A stretch of 64,000 nucleotides of DNA from Rehmannia glutinosa (Eukaryota > Streptophyta > Magnoliopsida > Lamiales > Orobanchaceae), in assembly GCA_016081115.2 (NCBI GenBank), contig CM071935.1, positions 22,362,653-22,426,652 of the forward strand. Direction: 5' to 3'. Each line of letters begins with the position of its first letter. The first letter of the stretch is position 1. The notes below the pieces were generated by a model, which did not search any database, was not told the DNA's origin, and was given only the letters and a program-made list of their open reading frames with translations. Of the stretch, positions 1 through 13,682 are shown piece after piece. The position numbers were made by a program, and so were the translations under genes.

Positions 1-1433
1 AAATTTGATACATACATATTATTTTGAATATTTTGTTAATTATATTAAATATGTTTAGTTTATTTATTTATTTGTTTACAAATTTCATATTCACACATTG
101 ACTTTCTATTTCTGATTCTTGTTTTCAAGTTTTTCATAATATTTGATTTTGTAAAAATTAGAATAATTTGTACACAATTTTATAATAATTATCTTTGTGC
201 TCGAATATTTATAAGTCATAAATGTGTGCTTTTGAAATGAACTGAGATTTTATCGAAAATATCAAATTATACATATTATATGAAAGCCATTTAATTTTTC
301 TTTGGAATTCCCGGCTATGACCCATATTTTTTTTAACTATTTATTTTTATTCTTTCAAATATTTATAATATATTTCATTTGGTTTAATCCTAAACTATCT
401 ATATATGTGAGATCAACCTCCAAAATTATTTAGATCAATCTCAACTCATTAATGTCAAGTATAACCATTTATTTTTTAATATTTTTTATTCATAGTTTTC
501 ACTCTTATTTGTTGTAATTATTTAATTTACTTAGTTTTTATGAATGTTATGTTAGTATTTGAACTAATATATAATTTGTAATATATAATTACTTTCTCAG
601 TTGTCAAATTGTTACATATTATATGAGTTTATTTATTTTTTTCTTTTGCATAGCAGATATGATCTGTTAAACTAATCCAATTTTAGCTCATGTTTCACTC
701 TTTCATACTATTTTATTAAAATTTAATTATTTTGGTATGCATTTTTATTATAAATATGTATCATATTGATATTTTAAACTTATAATTTTTAAGGGTGTAA
801 TTTTCAAACGACATTCAAATTTTATCACAAATGTCAATTTAATACATATGGATTTTTTTATTTAAGTTTGTCTTCTTTGTTTTTTTTATAAATTTATATA
901 TACAACTTTTAAAAATTTTTGAACTTGTTCTTAAAATTTATAGGATATAAAATAATCAAAAGATTGAAATTATAATATATTAAAAAAATAATAAATTAGA
1001 AACTAAAACTTATAATGTTATATATAGAAAATTAAGTAAAAGTTATATTAACACATATAGTTAAAATTTAAAAGGTAACTTTTTTGCCGCGACAAACTTG
1101 TTTTGGTTCTTGTTCGCTTTTTTCATGTTAATCTTATTCTTTTTATTTTTTACTTTTTATTTTACTGATATGGATAATTAAAATAAAATATACATGAAAT
1201 TGCAATAAAAATAAAATATCAAACTCTCTTTTTTCAATATTATTTTTTTAACAACCATCAATAAATTAATTTTTAAATTGCATATTACTAATTGAGGGAG
1301 AATTTTTCTACCATAAAGGAATTATGCATTTTCTCTACTTTTTACTTAGCATCAAAACCACCTAAAATATTTTTTATTTTATTTTTTCTTATCATGTATA
1401 TTGTAATTTGGTCTTTTTATTATAAATTATAAT
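1..1433. other. AT-rich intergenic DNA, nothing recognised
   Basis: Very AT-rich sequence with many short A and T runs and no open reading frame of note on either strand. I see no repeat unit, terminal repeat or RNA gene. The last bases (from about 1405) run into the first satellite monomer without a distinct boundary motif. Confidence 0.6.
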
Positions 1434-3860
1434 AAACATATTTAATTATTGAGAAAATTTAAAAGAATATAAGAAATATATAATTTCGCATCATACTAAA
1501 AGTTAAATTGTTAAAATTTTCTTAATTCTATAACGACTTGTGTATATGTTTAGAACATATAATTGAAAATTTTGAAACCTAGTTTAAATTTGAAATTGAT
1601 TTTATAAGAAATTTAAAGTATTCTTAGTGTTATGATTAAAAAAAAATATATTTTCAGATTCTGAATTTGTTTTTTGGCTATAATGAACATCTCTCATATA
1701 ATTAAACAAAAAAATTAAATAAATAACAAAACTATAGAAATGCATATATTCTTAATTTTTACATAGTGTTGAACTTTATAATGTTAAGATTTTCTCATGT
1801 GAAGTCCTTATATATGCTTATGACATATGGTTAGAAAGCTCTCGAAATCTAGTTTAATATGAAGCTAATATTATTTGAAAATTCAAAATATTTTAAGAGT
1901 TATAGCTGAAAGAATAAAAAAAAATTAAAATGTAGAATATAAAAGGTCACATTGTCTTATAATTGAACAAATAGAAGCTAAATAAATATCAAATTACTTT
2001 GTTGTCCTAAAATCTTACTATGTCTAAAGGATATATTTGTCCAATCAAACATATTTAATTATTGAGAAAATTTAAAAGAATATAAGAAATATACAATTTC
2101 GCATCATACTAAAAGTTAAATTGTTAAAATTTTCTTAATTCTATAACGACTTGTGTATATGTTTAGAACATATAATTGAAAATTTTGAAACCTAGTTTAA
2201 ATTTGAAATTGATTTTATAAGAAATTTAAAGTATTCTTAGTGTTATGATTAAAAAAAAATATATTTTCAGATTCTGAATTGTTTTTGGCTATAATGAACA
2301 TCTCTCATATAAGTAAATAAAAAATATTAAATAAATAACAAAACTATAAAAATGCATATATTCTTAATTTTTACATAGTGTTGAACTTTATAATGTTAAG
2401 ATTTTCTCATGTGAAGTCCTTATATATGCTTATGACATATGGTTAGAAAGCTCTCGAAATCTAGTTTAATATGAAGCTAATATTATTTGAAAATTCAAAA
2501 TGTTTTAAGAGTTATAGCTGAAAGAATAAAAAAAATTAAAATATAGAATATAAAAGGTCACATTGTCTTATAATTGAACAAATAGAAGCTAAATAAATAT
2601 CAAATTACTTTGTTGTCCTAAAATCTTACTATTTCTAAAGGATATTTTTGTCCAATCAAACATATTTAATTATTGAGAAAATTTAAAAGAATATAAGAAA
2701 TATACAATTTCGCATCATACTAAAAGTTAAATTGTTAAAATTTTCTTAATTCTATAATGACTTGTGTATATGTTTAGAACATATAATTGAAAATTTTGAA
2801 ACCTAGTTTAAATTTGAAATTGATTTTATAAGAAATTTAAAGTATTCTTAGTGTTATGATTAAAAAAAAATATTTTCAGATTCTGAATTTTTTTTTGGCT
2901 ATAATGAACATCTCTCATATAATTAAACAAAAAATATTAAATAAATAACAAAACTATAGAAATACATATATTCTTAATTTTTACATAGTGTTGAACTTTA
3001 TAATGTTAAGATTTTCTCATGTGAAGTCCTTATATATGCTTATGACATATGGTTAGAAAGCTCTCGAAATCTAGTTTAATATGAAGCTAATATTATTTGA
3101 AAATTCGAAATATTTTAAGAGTTATAGCTGAAAGAATAAAAAAAATTAAAATGTAGAATATAAAAGGTCACATTGTCTTATAATTTAACAAATAGAAGCT
3201 AAATAAATATCAAATTACTTTGTTGTCCTAAAATCTTACTATGTCTAAAGGATATTTTTGTCCAATCAAACATATTTAATTATTGAGAAAATTTAAAAGA
3301 ATATAAGAAATATACAATTTCGCATCATACTAAAAGTTAAATTGTTAAAATTTTCTTAATTCTATAACGACTTGTGTATATGTTTAGAACATATAATTGA
3401 AGATTTTGAAACCTAGTTTAAATTTGAAATTGATTTTATAAGAAATTTAAAGTATTCTTAGTGTTATGATTAAAAAAAATATATTTTCGATTCAATTTTT
3501 TTTGGCTATAATGAACATCTCTCATATAATGAAATAAATAACAAAACTATAGAAATACATATATTCTTAATTTTTACATAGTGTTGAACTTTATAATGTT
3601 AAGATTTTCTCATGTGAAGTCCTTATATATGCTTATGACATATGGTTAGAAAGCTCTCGAAATCTAGTTTAATATGAAGCTAATATTATTTGAAAATTCA
3701 AAATGTTTTAAGAGTTATAGCTGAAAGAATAAAAAAAATTAAAATATAGAATATAAAAGGTCACATTGTCCTATAATTGAACAAATAGAAGCTAAATAAA
3801 TATCAAATTACTTTGTTGTCCTAAAATCTTACTATTTCTAAAGGATATTTTTGTCCAATC

Positions 3861-6288
3861 AAACATATTTAATTATTGAGAAAATTTAAAAGAATATAAG
3901 AAATATACAATTTCGCATCATACTAAAAGTTAAATTGTTAAAATTTTCTTAATTCTATAACGACTTGTGTATATGTTTAGAACATATAATTGAAAATTTT
4001 GAAACCTAGTTTAAATTTGAAATTGATTTTATAAGAAATTTAAAGTATTCTTAGTGTTATGATTAAAAAAAATATATTTTCAGATTCTGAATTGTTTTTG
4101 GCTATAATGAACATCTCTCATATAAGTAAATAAAAAATATTAAATAAATAACAAAACTATAAAAATGCATATATTCTTAATTTTTACATAGTGTTGAACT
4201 TTATAATGTTAAGATTTTCTCATGTGAAGTCCTTATATATGCTTATGACATATGGTTAGAAAGCTCTCGAAATCTAGTTTAATATGAAGCTAATATTATT
4301 TGAAAATTCAAAATGTTTTAAGAGTTATAGCTGAAAGAATAAAAAAAATTAAAATATAGAATATAAAAGGTCACATTGTCTTATAATTAAACAAATAGAA
4401 GCTAAATAAATATCAAATTACTTTGTTGTCCTAAAATCTTACTATTTCTAAAGGATATTTTTGTCCAATCAAACATATTTAATTATTGAGAAAATTTAAA
4501 AGAATATAAGAAATATACAATTTCGCATCATACTAAAAGTTAAATTGTTAAAATTTTCTTAATTCTATAATGACTTGTGTATATGTTTAGAACATATAAT
4601 TGAAAATTTTGAAACCTAGTTTAAATTTGAAATTGATTTTATAAGAAATTTAAAGTATTCTTAGTGTTATGATTAAAAAAAATATATTTTCAGATTCTGA
4701 ATTTGTTTTTTGGCTATAATGAACATCTCTCATATAATTAAACAAAAAATATTAAATAAATAACAAAACTATAGAAATACATATATTCTTAATTTTTACA
4801 TAGTGTTGAACTTTATAAGGTTAAGATTTTCTCATGTGAAGTCCTTATATATGCTTATGACATATGGTTAGAAAGCTCTCGAAATCTAGTTTAATATGAA
4901 GCTAATATTATTTGAAAATTCGAAATATTTTAAGAGTTATAGCTGAAAGAATAAAAAAAATTAAAATGTAGAATATAAAAGGTCACATTGTCTTATAATT
5001 TAACAAATAGAAGCTAAATAAATATCAAATTACTTTGTTGTCCTAAAATCTTACTATGTCTAAAGGATATTTTTGTCCAATCAAACATATTTAATTATTG
5101 AGAAAATTTAAAAGAATATAAGAAATATACAATTTCGCATCATACTAAAAGTTAAATTGTTAAAATTTTCTTAATTCTATAACGACTTGTGTATATGTTT
5201 AGAACATATAATTGAAGATTTTGAAACCTAGTTTAAATTTGAAATTGATTTTATAAGAAATTTAAAGTATTCTTAGTGTTATGATTAAAAAAAATATATT
5301 TTCAGATTCTGAATTTTTTTTGGCTATAATGAACATCTCTCATATAATGAAATAAATAACAAAACTATAGAAATACATATATTCTTAATTTTTACATAGT
5401 GTTGAACTTTATAATGTTAAGATTTTCTCATGTGAAGTCCTTATATATGCTTATGACATATGGTTAGAAAGCTCTCGAAATCTAGTTTAATATGAAGCTA
5501 ATATTATTTGAAAATTCAAAATGTTTTAAGAGTTATAGCTGAAAGAATAAAAAAAATTAAAATATAGAATATAAAAGGTCACATTGTCCTATAATTGAAC
5601 AAATAGAAGCTAAATAAATATCAAATTACTTTGTTGTCCTAAAATCTTACTATTTCTAAAGGATATTTTTGTCCAATCAAACATATTTAATTATTGAGAA
5701 AATTTAAAAGAATATAAGAAATATACAATTTCGCATCATACTAAAAGTTAAATTGTTAAAATTTTCTTAATTCTATAACGACTTGTGTATATGTTTAGAA
5801 CATATAATTGAAAATTTTGAAACCTAGTTTAAATTTGAAATTGATTTTATAAGAAATTTAAAGTATTCATAGTGTTATGATTAAAAAAAATATATTTTGA
5901 GATTCTAAATTTTTTTTGGCTATAATGAACATCTCTCATATAATTAAATAAAAAATATTAAATAAATAATAAAACTATAGAAATACATATATTCTTAATT
6001 TTTACATAGTGTTGAACTTTATAATGTTAAGATTTTCTCATGTGAAGTCCTTATATATGCTTATGACATATGGTTAGAAAGCTCTCGAAATCTATTTTAA
6101 TATGAAGCTAATATTATTTGAAAATTCGAAATATTTTAAGAGTTATAGCTGAAAGAATAAAAAAAATTAAAATGTAGAATATAAAAGGTCACATTGTCTT
6201 ATAATTTAACAAATAGAAGCTAAATAAATATCAAATTACTTTGTTGTCCTAAAATCTTACTATGTTTAAAGGATATTTTTGTCCAATC
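3861..6288. repeat. satellite higher-order repeat, copy 1 (four monomers)
   Basis: Four consecutive monomers (starts 3861, 4471, 5083, 5679) form a 2428-bp block that is repeated in the same order by the next four monomers. Diagnostic variants are an AAGTAAATAAAAAATATT segment in the first, AATTAAACAAAA in the second, a short ATAATGAAATAAATAAC form in the third, and GAGATTCTAAATT plus ATTCATAGTG in the fourth. Confidence 0.85.
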
Positions 6289-8714
6289 AAACATATTTAA
6301 TTATTGAGAAAATTTAAAAGAATATAAGAAATATACAATTTCGCATCATACTAAAAGTTAAATTGTTAAAATTTTCTTAATTCTATAACGACTTGTGTAT
6401 ATGTTTAGAACATATAATTGAAGATTTTGAAACCTAGTTTAAATTTGAAATTGATTTTATAAGAAATTTAAAGTATTCTTAGTGTTATGATTAAAAAAAA
6501 ATATATTTTCAGATTCTGAATTGTTTTTGGCTATAATGAACATCTCTCATATAAGTAAATAAAAAATATTAAATAAATAACAAAACTATAAAAATGCATA
6601 TATTCTTAATTTTTACATAGTGTTGAACTTTATAATGTTAAGATTTTCTCATGTGAAGTCCTTATATATGCTTATGACATATGGTTAGAAAGCTCTCGAA
6701 ATCTAGTTTAATATGAAGCTAATATTATTTGAAAATTCAAAATGTTTTAAGAGTTATAGCTGAAAGAATAAAAAAAATTAAAATGTAGAATATAAAAGGT
6801 CACATTGTCTTATAATTGAACAAATAGAAGCTAAATAAATATCAAATTACTTTGTTGTCCTAAAATCTTACTATTTCTAAAGGATATTTTTGTCCAATCA
6901 AACATATTTAATTATTGAGAAAATTTAAAAGAATATAAGAAATATACAATTTCGCATCATACTAAAAGTTAAATTGTTAAAATTTTCTTAATTCTATAAT
7001 GACTTGTGTATATGTTTAGAACATATAATTGAAAATTTTGAAACTAGTTTAAATTTGAAATTGATTTTATAAGAAATTTAAAGTATTCTTAGTGTTATGA
7101 TTAAAAAAAATATATTTTCAGATTCTGAATTTGTTTTTTGGCTATAATGAACATCTCTCATATAATTAAACAAAAAATATTAAATAAATAACAAAACTAT
7201 AGAAATACATATATTCTTAATTTTTACATAGTGTTGAACTTTATAATGTTAAGATTTTCTCATGTGAAGTCCTTATATATGCTTATGACATATGGTTAGA
7301 AAGCTCTCGAAATCTAGTTTAATATGAAGCTAATATTATTTGAAAATTCAAAATATTTTAAGAGTTATAGCTGAAAGAATAAAAAAATTAAAATGTAGAA
7401 TATAAAAGGTCACATTGTCTTATAATTTAACAAATAGAAGCTAAATAAATATCAAATTACTTTGTTGTCCTAAAATCTTACTATGTCTAAAGGATATTTT
7501 TGTCCAATCAAACATATTTAATTATTGAGAAAATTTAAAAGAATATAAGAAATATACAATTTCGCATCATACTAAAAGTTAAATTGTTAAAATTTTCTTA
7601 ATTCTATAACGACTTGTGTATATGTTTAGAACATATAATTGAAGATTTTGAAACCTAGTTTAAATTTGAAATTGATTTTATAAGAAATTTAAAGTATTCT
7701 TAGTGTTATGATTAAAAAAAATATATTTTCAGATTCTGAATTTTTTTTGGCTATAATGAACATCTCTCATATAATGAAATAAATAACAAAACTATAGAAA
7801 TACATATATTCTTAATTTTTACATAGTGTTGAACTTTATAATGTTAAGATTTTCTCATGTGAAGTCCTTATATATGCTTATGACATATGGTTAGAAAGCT
7901 CTCGAAATCTAGTTTAATATGAAGCTAATATTATTTGAAAATTCAAAATGTTTTAAGAGTTATAGCTGAAAGAATAAAAAAAATTAAAATATAGAATATA
8001 AAAGGTCACATTGTCCTATAATTGAACAAATAGAAGCTAAATAAATATCAAATTACTTTGTTGTCCTAAAATCTTACTATTTCTAAAGGATATTTTTGTC
8101 CAATCAAACATATTTAATTATTGAGAAAATTTAAAAGAATATAAGAAATATACAATTTCGCATCATACTAAAAGTTAAATTGTTAAAATTTTCTTAATTC
8201 TATAACGACTTGTGTATATGTTTAGAACATATAATTGAAAATTTTGAAACCTAGTTTAAATTTGAAATTGATTTTATAAGAAATTTAAAGTATTCATAGT
8301 GTTATGATTAAAAAAAATATATTTTGAGATTCTAAATTTTTTTGGCTATAATGAACATCTCTCATATAATTAAATAAAAAATATTAAATAAATAATAAAA
8401 CTATAGAAATACATATATTCTTAATTTTTACATAGTGTTGAACTTTATAATGTTAAGATTTTCTCATGTGAAGTCCTTATATATGCTTATGACATATGGT
8501 TAGAAAGCTCTCGAAATCTAGTTTAATATGAAGCTAATATTATTTGAAAATTCAAAATATTTTAAGAGTTATAGCTGAAAGAATAAAAAAAATTAAAATG
8601 TAGAATATAAAAGGTCACATTGTCTTATAATTTAACAAATAGAAGCTAAATAAATATCAAATTACTTTGTTGTCCTAAAATCTTACTATGTCTAAAGGAT
8701 ATTTTTGTCCAATC
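6289..8714. repeat. satellite higher-order repeat, copy 2 (four monomers)
   Basis: Monomers starting at 6289, 6900, 7510 and 8106 repeat the order of variant types seen at 3861-6288, total 2426 bp. The third and fourth types then occur once more as a pair at 8715-9922. An earlier three-monomer version without the fourth type occupies 2047-3860. This pattern fits array growth by unequal exchange in multi-monomer steps. Confidence 0.85.
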
Positions 8715-10569
8715 AAACATATTTAATTATTGAGAAAATTTAAAAGAATATAAGAAATATACAATTTCGCATCATACTAAAAGTTAAATTGTTAAAATTT
8801 TCTTAATTCTATAACGACTTGTGTATATGTTTAGAACATATAATTGAAGATTTTGAAATCTAGTTTAAATTTGAAATTGATTTTATAAGAAATTTAAAGT
8901 ATTCTTAGTGTTATGATTAAAAAAAAATATATTTTCAGATTCTGAATTTTTTTTGGCTATAATGAACATCTCTCATATAATGAAATAAATAACAAAACTA
9001 TAAAAATACATATATTCTTAATTTTTACATAGTGTTGAACTTTATAATGTTAAGATTTTCTCATGTGAAGTCCTTATATATGCTTATGACATATGGTTAG
9101 AAAGCTCTCGAAATCTAGTTTAATATGAAGCTAATATTATTTGAAAATTCAAAATGTTTTAAGAGTAATAGCTGAAAGAATAAAAAAAATTAAAATATAG
9201 AATATAAAAGGTCACATTGTCCTATAATTGAACAAATAGAAGCTAAATAAATATCAAATTACTTTGTTGTCCTAAAATCTTACTATTTCTAAAGGATATT
9301 TTTGTCCAATCAAAATATATTTAATTATTGAGAAAATTTAAAAGAATATAAGAAATATACAATTTCGCATCATACTAAAAGTTAAATTGTTAAAATTTTC
9401 TTAATTCTATAACGACTTGTGTATATGTTTAGAACATATAATTGAAAATTTTGAAACCTAGTTTAAATTTGAAATTGATTTTATAAGAAATTTAAAGTAT
9501 TCTTAGTGTTATGATTAAAAAAAATATATTTTGAGATTCTAAATTTTTTTGGCTATAATTAACATCTCTCATATAATTAAATAAAAAATATTAAATAAAT
9601 AATAAAACTATAGAAATACATATATTCTTAATTTTTACATAGTGTTGAACTTTATAATGTTAAGATTTTCTCATGTGAAGTCCTTATATATGCTTATGAC
9701 ATATGGTTAGAAAGCTCTCGAAATGTAGTTTAATATGAAGCTAATATTATTTGAAAATTCAAAATATTTTAAGAGTTATAGCTGAAAGAATAAAAAAAAA
9801 TTAAAATGTAGAATATAAAAGGTCACATTATCTTATAATTGAACAAATAGAAGCTAAATAAATATCAAATTACTTTGTTGTCCTAAAATCTTACTATGTC
9901 TAAAGGATATTTTTGTCCAATCAAACATATTTAATTATTGAGAAAATTTAAAAGAATATAAGAAATATACAATTTCGCATCATACTAAAAGTTAAATTGT
10001 TAAAATTTTCTTAATTCTATAACGACTTGTGTATATATTTAGAACATATAATTGAAAATTTTGAAACCTAGTTTAAATTTGAAATTGATTTTATAAGAAA
10101 TTTAAAGTATTCTTAGTGTTATGATTAAAAAAAAATATATTTTCAGATTCTGAATTTGTTTTTTGGCTATAATGAACATCTCTCATATAATTAAACAAAA
10201 AATATTAAATAAATAACAAAACTATAGAAATACATATATTCTTAATTTTTACATAGTGTTGAACTTTATAATGTTAAGATTTTCTAATGTGAAGTCCTTA
10301 TATATGCTTATGACATATGGTTAGAAAGCTCTCGAAATCTAGTTTAATATGAAGCTAATATTATTTGAAAATTCAAAATATTTTAAGAGTTATAGCTGAA
10401 AGAATAAACAAAAATTAAAATGTAGAATATAAAAGGTCACATTGTCTTATAATTGAATAAATATCAAATTACTTTGTTGTCCTAAAATCTTACTATGTCT
10501 AAAGGATATTTTTGTCCAATAAAAAATTGCAAGAAATATTCACACTTTTAAGATAGTATAGATATAGAT

Positions 10570-13500
10570 AGATTGCAATCCCCCTCTTTTGAAGCTTTTC
10601 ATCCACCGGGAGTCTATTCTTTATCAGTCTCCACATGAATATAGAAATGGATGGGGCAAGGCAAGTATTCCAAATGGCATCAAAAAGAGGGAGTTTAGGG
10701 CTGGTACCTTTGACCAACATCCAGGTAGATGTTAAGGAAAAGTTCCCAGTTTTTGAGGGCATCCATATCATAGTGTCATGGTTGTTATCAGATATTGGAA
10801 TTTGGCATATTTGATTGGCCCAATTAGGGCCCACAATTTTCTCAAGTCTTTCCCAATCCCAAGCATGATTAGCCTAGAAAAAAGCCACATCAATATTTTC
10901 TAAGCCAGTTTTATCAATAGAGATCAAAGAATTCAAGGTGTGAGAATTAAACCATTTATCATGCCAAAAACTAGCTTTCCCATTACTCAAGGACCAGAAA
11001 ATAAAGAGATTGGCCTGCTGTTTGATTTTACAAATTCTTTTCCACACAGGGCTATCAGTAGGTTTACACTTAATCACAGAAGAAGCACAACCACCCACAT
11101 ATTTATTATGCATGAAGCATGAATTGAGCCCAAAGAGAGGTTTTATCCCTAAATTTCCACCACAGTTTATAAGAGAAGGCAGTAATCATATCAGCAATTT
11201 TTCTAATCCCCAAACCACCCTCAGAATAAGTAGCACAAACAGTGTCCCAAGCAATCTGTGTTAATTAGGGGGTTTAATGACTTGGATTAAATGGATGAAA
11301 ATAGAGCTCAAGGTGCTTTTGATAAGCATTAATCTGCCCCCATAAGACAGAAACCTCCAACCCCAGCCCTGGATCTTGTACATTTTTTCAAGCAAAGAAG
11401 AGAAAAACAACCCTTTCTTCCTGCCTTTGAAAATGGGAGCACCCAGGTAGGTGAAGGGCAGATCCTGGATTCTGTATCCAGTGATAGCAACAAGTTGAGC
11501 AAGGAGGCTAGAATGAACCCCATGACTAAAGATGATGGAGCTTTTTGCTGCATTAATGGCTTGGCCAGAAATGTTAGCATAATGCTCAAGGAAGGAAGTC
11601 AAATGCTGAAGAGAGGAGGGAAGATTATTAGTGAAAATCAGAATGTCATCAGCATAAGCTAAGTGGGTAATGGGTATGCTGCCTTGGTGTTTAAAGTACA
11701 TGTATGGATTAGTTTTAAAAAGATGGTCCAGTCCTCTGGAAAGATACTCAGCAGCAGGAAGGGAAGAGAGGGTCCCCTTGTCTAAGACCCCTAGTGGAGT
11801 GGAAGTAACCAGCAGAGAAACCATTAATAAGAATAGAAAACCAGCAATTATTGATATAGTTCTCAATGAATAAAATCCATCTTTCAGGGAATTCCATTTT
11901 TCTGAAAATATTCAACAAGAAAGACCATTGAACTCTGTCATAAGCTTTAGCCATATCAAGCTTAAAGGCAACATTTATATTAGTGCCAGAAGAGTTTAAG
12001 CAGTGAATTAATTCTTGAGCAGGAAGAATATTATCACTAATATCTCTACCTTTCAAAAAACCACTTTGAGAAGGAGAGATGAGCATGGGAAGCACAACAG
12101 AAAGTCTGTTATTGAGGATTCTGGTAATAACCTTATTAGTCACATTACAGAGACTAATAGGCCTATAATCAACCCAAGACTTAGCCTGGGGGACCTTAGG
12201 AATAAGAACCAAAGAAGTAGAGGTGAAGCTTTTAGGCATGGGATGACCATCAAAAAAATCTTTAACAGCTTCACACACATCCATGTGTATGATATCCCAA
12301 CAGACATGAAAAAAATGGGCTGTGAAGCCATCTGGCCCAACCACACTGTTTGCATCAATTGCAAAAACAGCTTCTCTGATTTCTTGAATAGATGGTTGTT
12401 GGCAAAGAAAGCTCTTATCAAAATCATGGGGGAGATGAGGAATATCAAAACCACCATCAAAGGGAAGACAAACACAATCATTAGAGAGATGGGCAGAGAA
12501 AAACTCAACATCAGATTTTTGAATCTCATGCTCAGTAGACAGAGTATTGGTACCAACCTGGATAAAGTTAATTCTAGCCTTACTACTTTTGATTTTGACC
12601 AAGTTATGGAAATACTTGGTATTTCTTTCCCCTTCAACAATCCACTTACAAGAGGATTTCTGATGCCAGAAATCCTCTTCAATTTTAGTGGCTAATGTAA
12701 GCTCAGCAATAGCTTTTTTAAGGTCAATAAGATGCTCAGGAGAAGGAGAATGATCATAAATAGATTCAGCATTTTTAACAGTCATTTCAGCTTTTTTCAA
12801 GTTATCAAAAACATTACCAAAGACTCTTTTATTCCACCATTGCAGTCTCTGCTTCACTCTGATCATTTTGAGATGCAGATTAAGCATGCCAAAAGTCCCA
12901 GTAGGACCCTCCAACACTTCTTTAATATTATCAAGAAAGTAATGGTGATTAACCCACATTTTCATGTATCTAAATCTAGAAGGAGGTTTCTGAACATTCA
13001 TAACAGTTTGAACAAGAAGAGGGGCATGATCAGACCAAACCCTAGCTAAGTGTGTAACATAAGTTTTATCAAATAGAGTGTTCCAATCAGGAGATAAAAG
13101 CACTTTGTCAAGCCTTTCAAAAAGGTTATTTCTCACCCAAGTGTGCAAAGTAGGACCAGTACAACCAAGATCAATTAAGCCACAATCAGAGATAAGTTTA
13201 TTAAAATAATCCATATCTAAAGTTCTATTGGTGGTGCTACCAACTCTCTCATCCTCAGATGTAAAACAGTTAAAGTCACCTCCAATCACCCAAGGTGTAT
13301 CATCAATGGACAAAGAAATGTCCCTAAGAGTGTCCCAAAGGGGAATTCTCTCTCTTCTAGTGCATTTAGCATATACAAAAGCAGCATACACAGGGTTAGG
13401 GAGCAGGTTAGAAGAAATATAAGTGTGAAGCAATTGATCATGATCTAAAGACACAACCATATTCATATCATGTTTAGCAAACACCCAGATTTTATTAGAA

Positions 13501-13682
13501 GTGTTAGCAAATCCTGTAGCAAAGCCCAACTTATGACAATAGAAAGGAAAACTAGGAGAGACCATAGGGTCAAGAACAGCAAGAATATGACTATTATATT
13601 GCCTGCACAAATAATGAACATGATTAAGAGTAGGGGCGTTACTAATCCCCCTCACATTCCAAATAAGCATATTCATGATCAT
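10570..13682 (-). pseudogene. LINE ORF2: endonuclease-reverse transcriptase (broken)
   Basis: ORF2 nicks target DNA and copies the LINE RNA by target-primed reverse transcription. It opens at 13682 and stays open for 644 codons. The apurinic/apyrimidinic-type endonuclease comes first (WNVRG near residue 8, GGDFN, and SDHAPL encoded near 13017-13036). The reverse transcriptase follows (PISLCN, LDMAKAYDRV, GLRQGDPL). A frameshift near 11770 moves the reading into the 11866-11261 frame, which holds the catalytic YADD at 11645-11656. More stops follow before a C-terminal segment (about 11110-10575) with the aromatic/Cys pattern of the zf-RVT domain. The endonuclease acidic position is Asp (LAVLDPM) where Glu is usual. 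The C-terminus is cut off at the satellite junction. Confidence 0.92.

Larger units (their letters stand above)
1434..10520. repeat. AT-rich ~610-bp satellite array, about 15 monomers
   Basis: A recurring block beginning AAACATATTTAATTATTGAG starts at 1434, 2047, 2658, 3268, 3861, 4471, 5083, 5679, 6289, 6900, 7510, 8106, 8715, 9312 (variant) and 9923, giving periods of 593-613 bp. The array ends inside a last monomer at about 10520. Monomers are nearly identical. They differ mainly in an A-tract and T-tract in the middle and in a ~14-bp deletion in the monomers starting at 3268, 5083, 7510 and 8715. There is no coding potential. Such arrays are typical of heterochromatin (pericentromeric, subtelomeric or interstitial); which one applies cannot be told here. 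Confidence 0.97.

Noticed and set aside
1434..10520. CRISPR-like or coding interpretation of the regular repeats
   Set aside because: Repeat units are ~610 bp and contiguous with no unique spacers; both strands are full of stops.
12015..12695. Plus-strand 226-codon ORF within the LINE ORF2 region
   Set aside because: Antisense to clear endonuclease/RT coding sequence; composition is explained by that gene.
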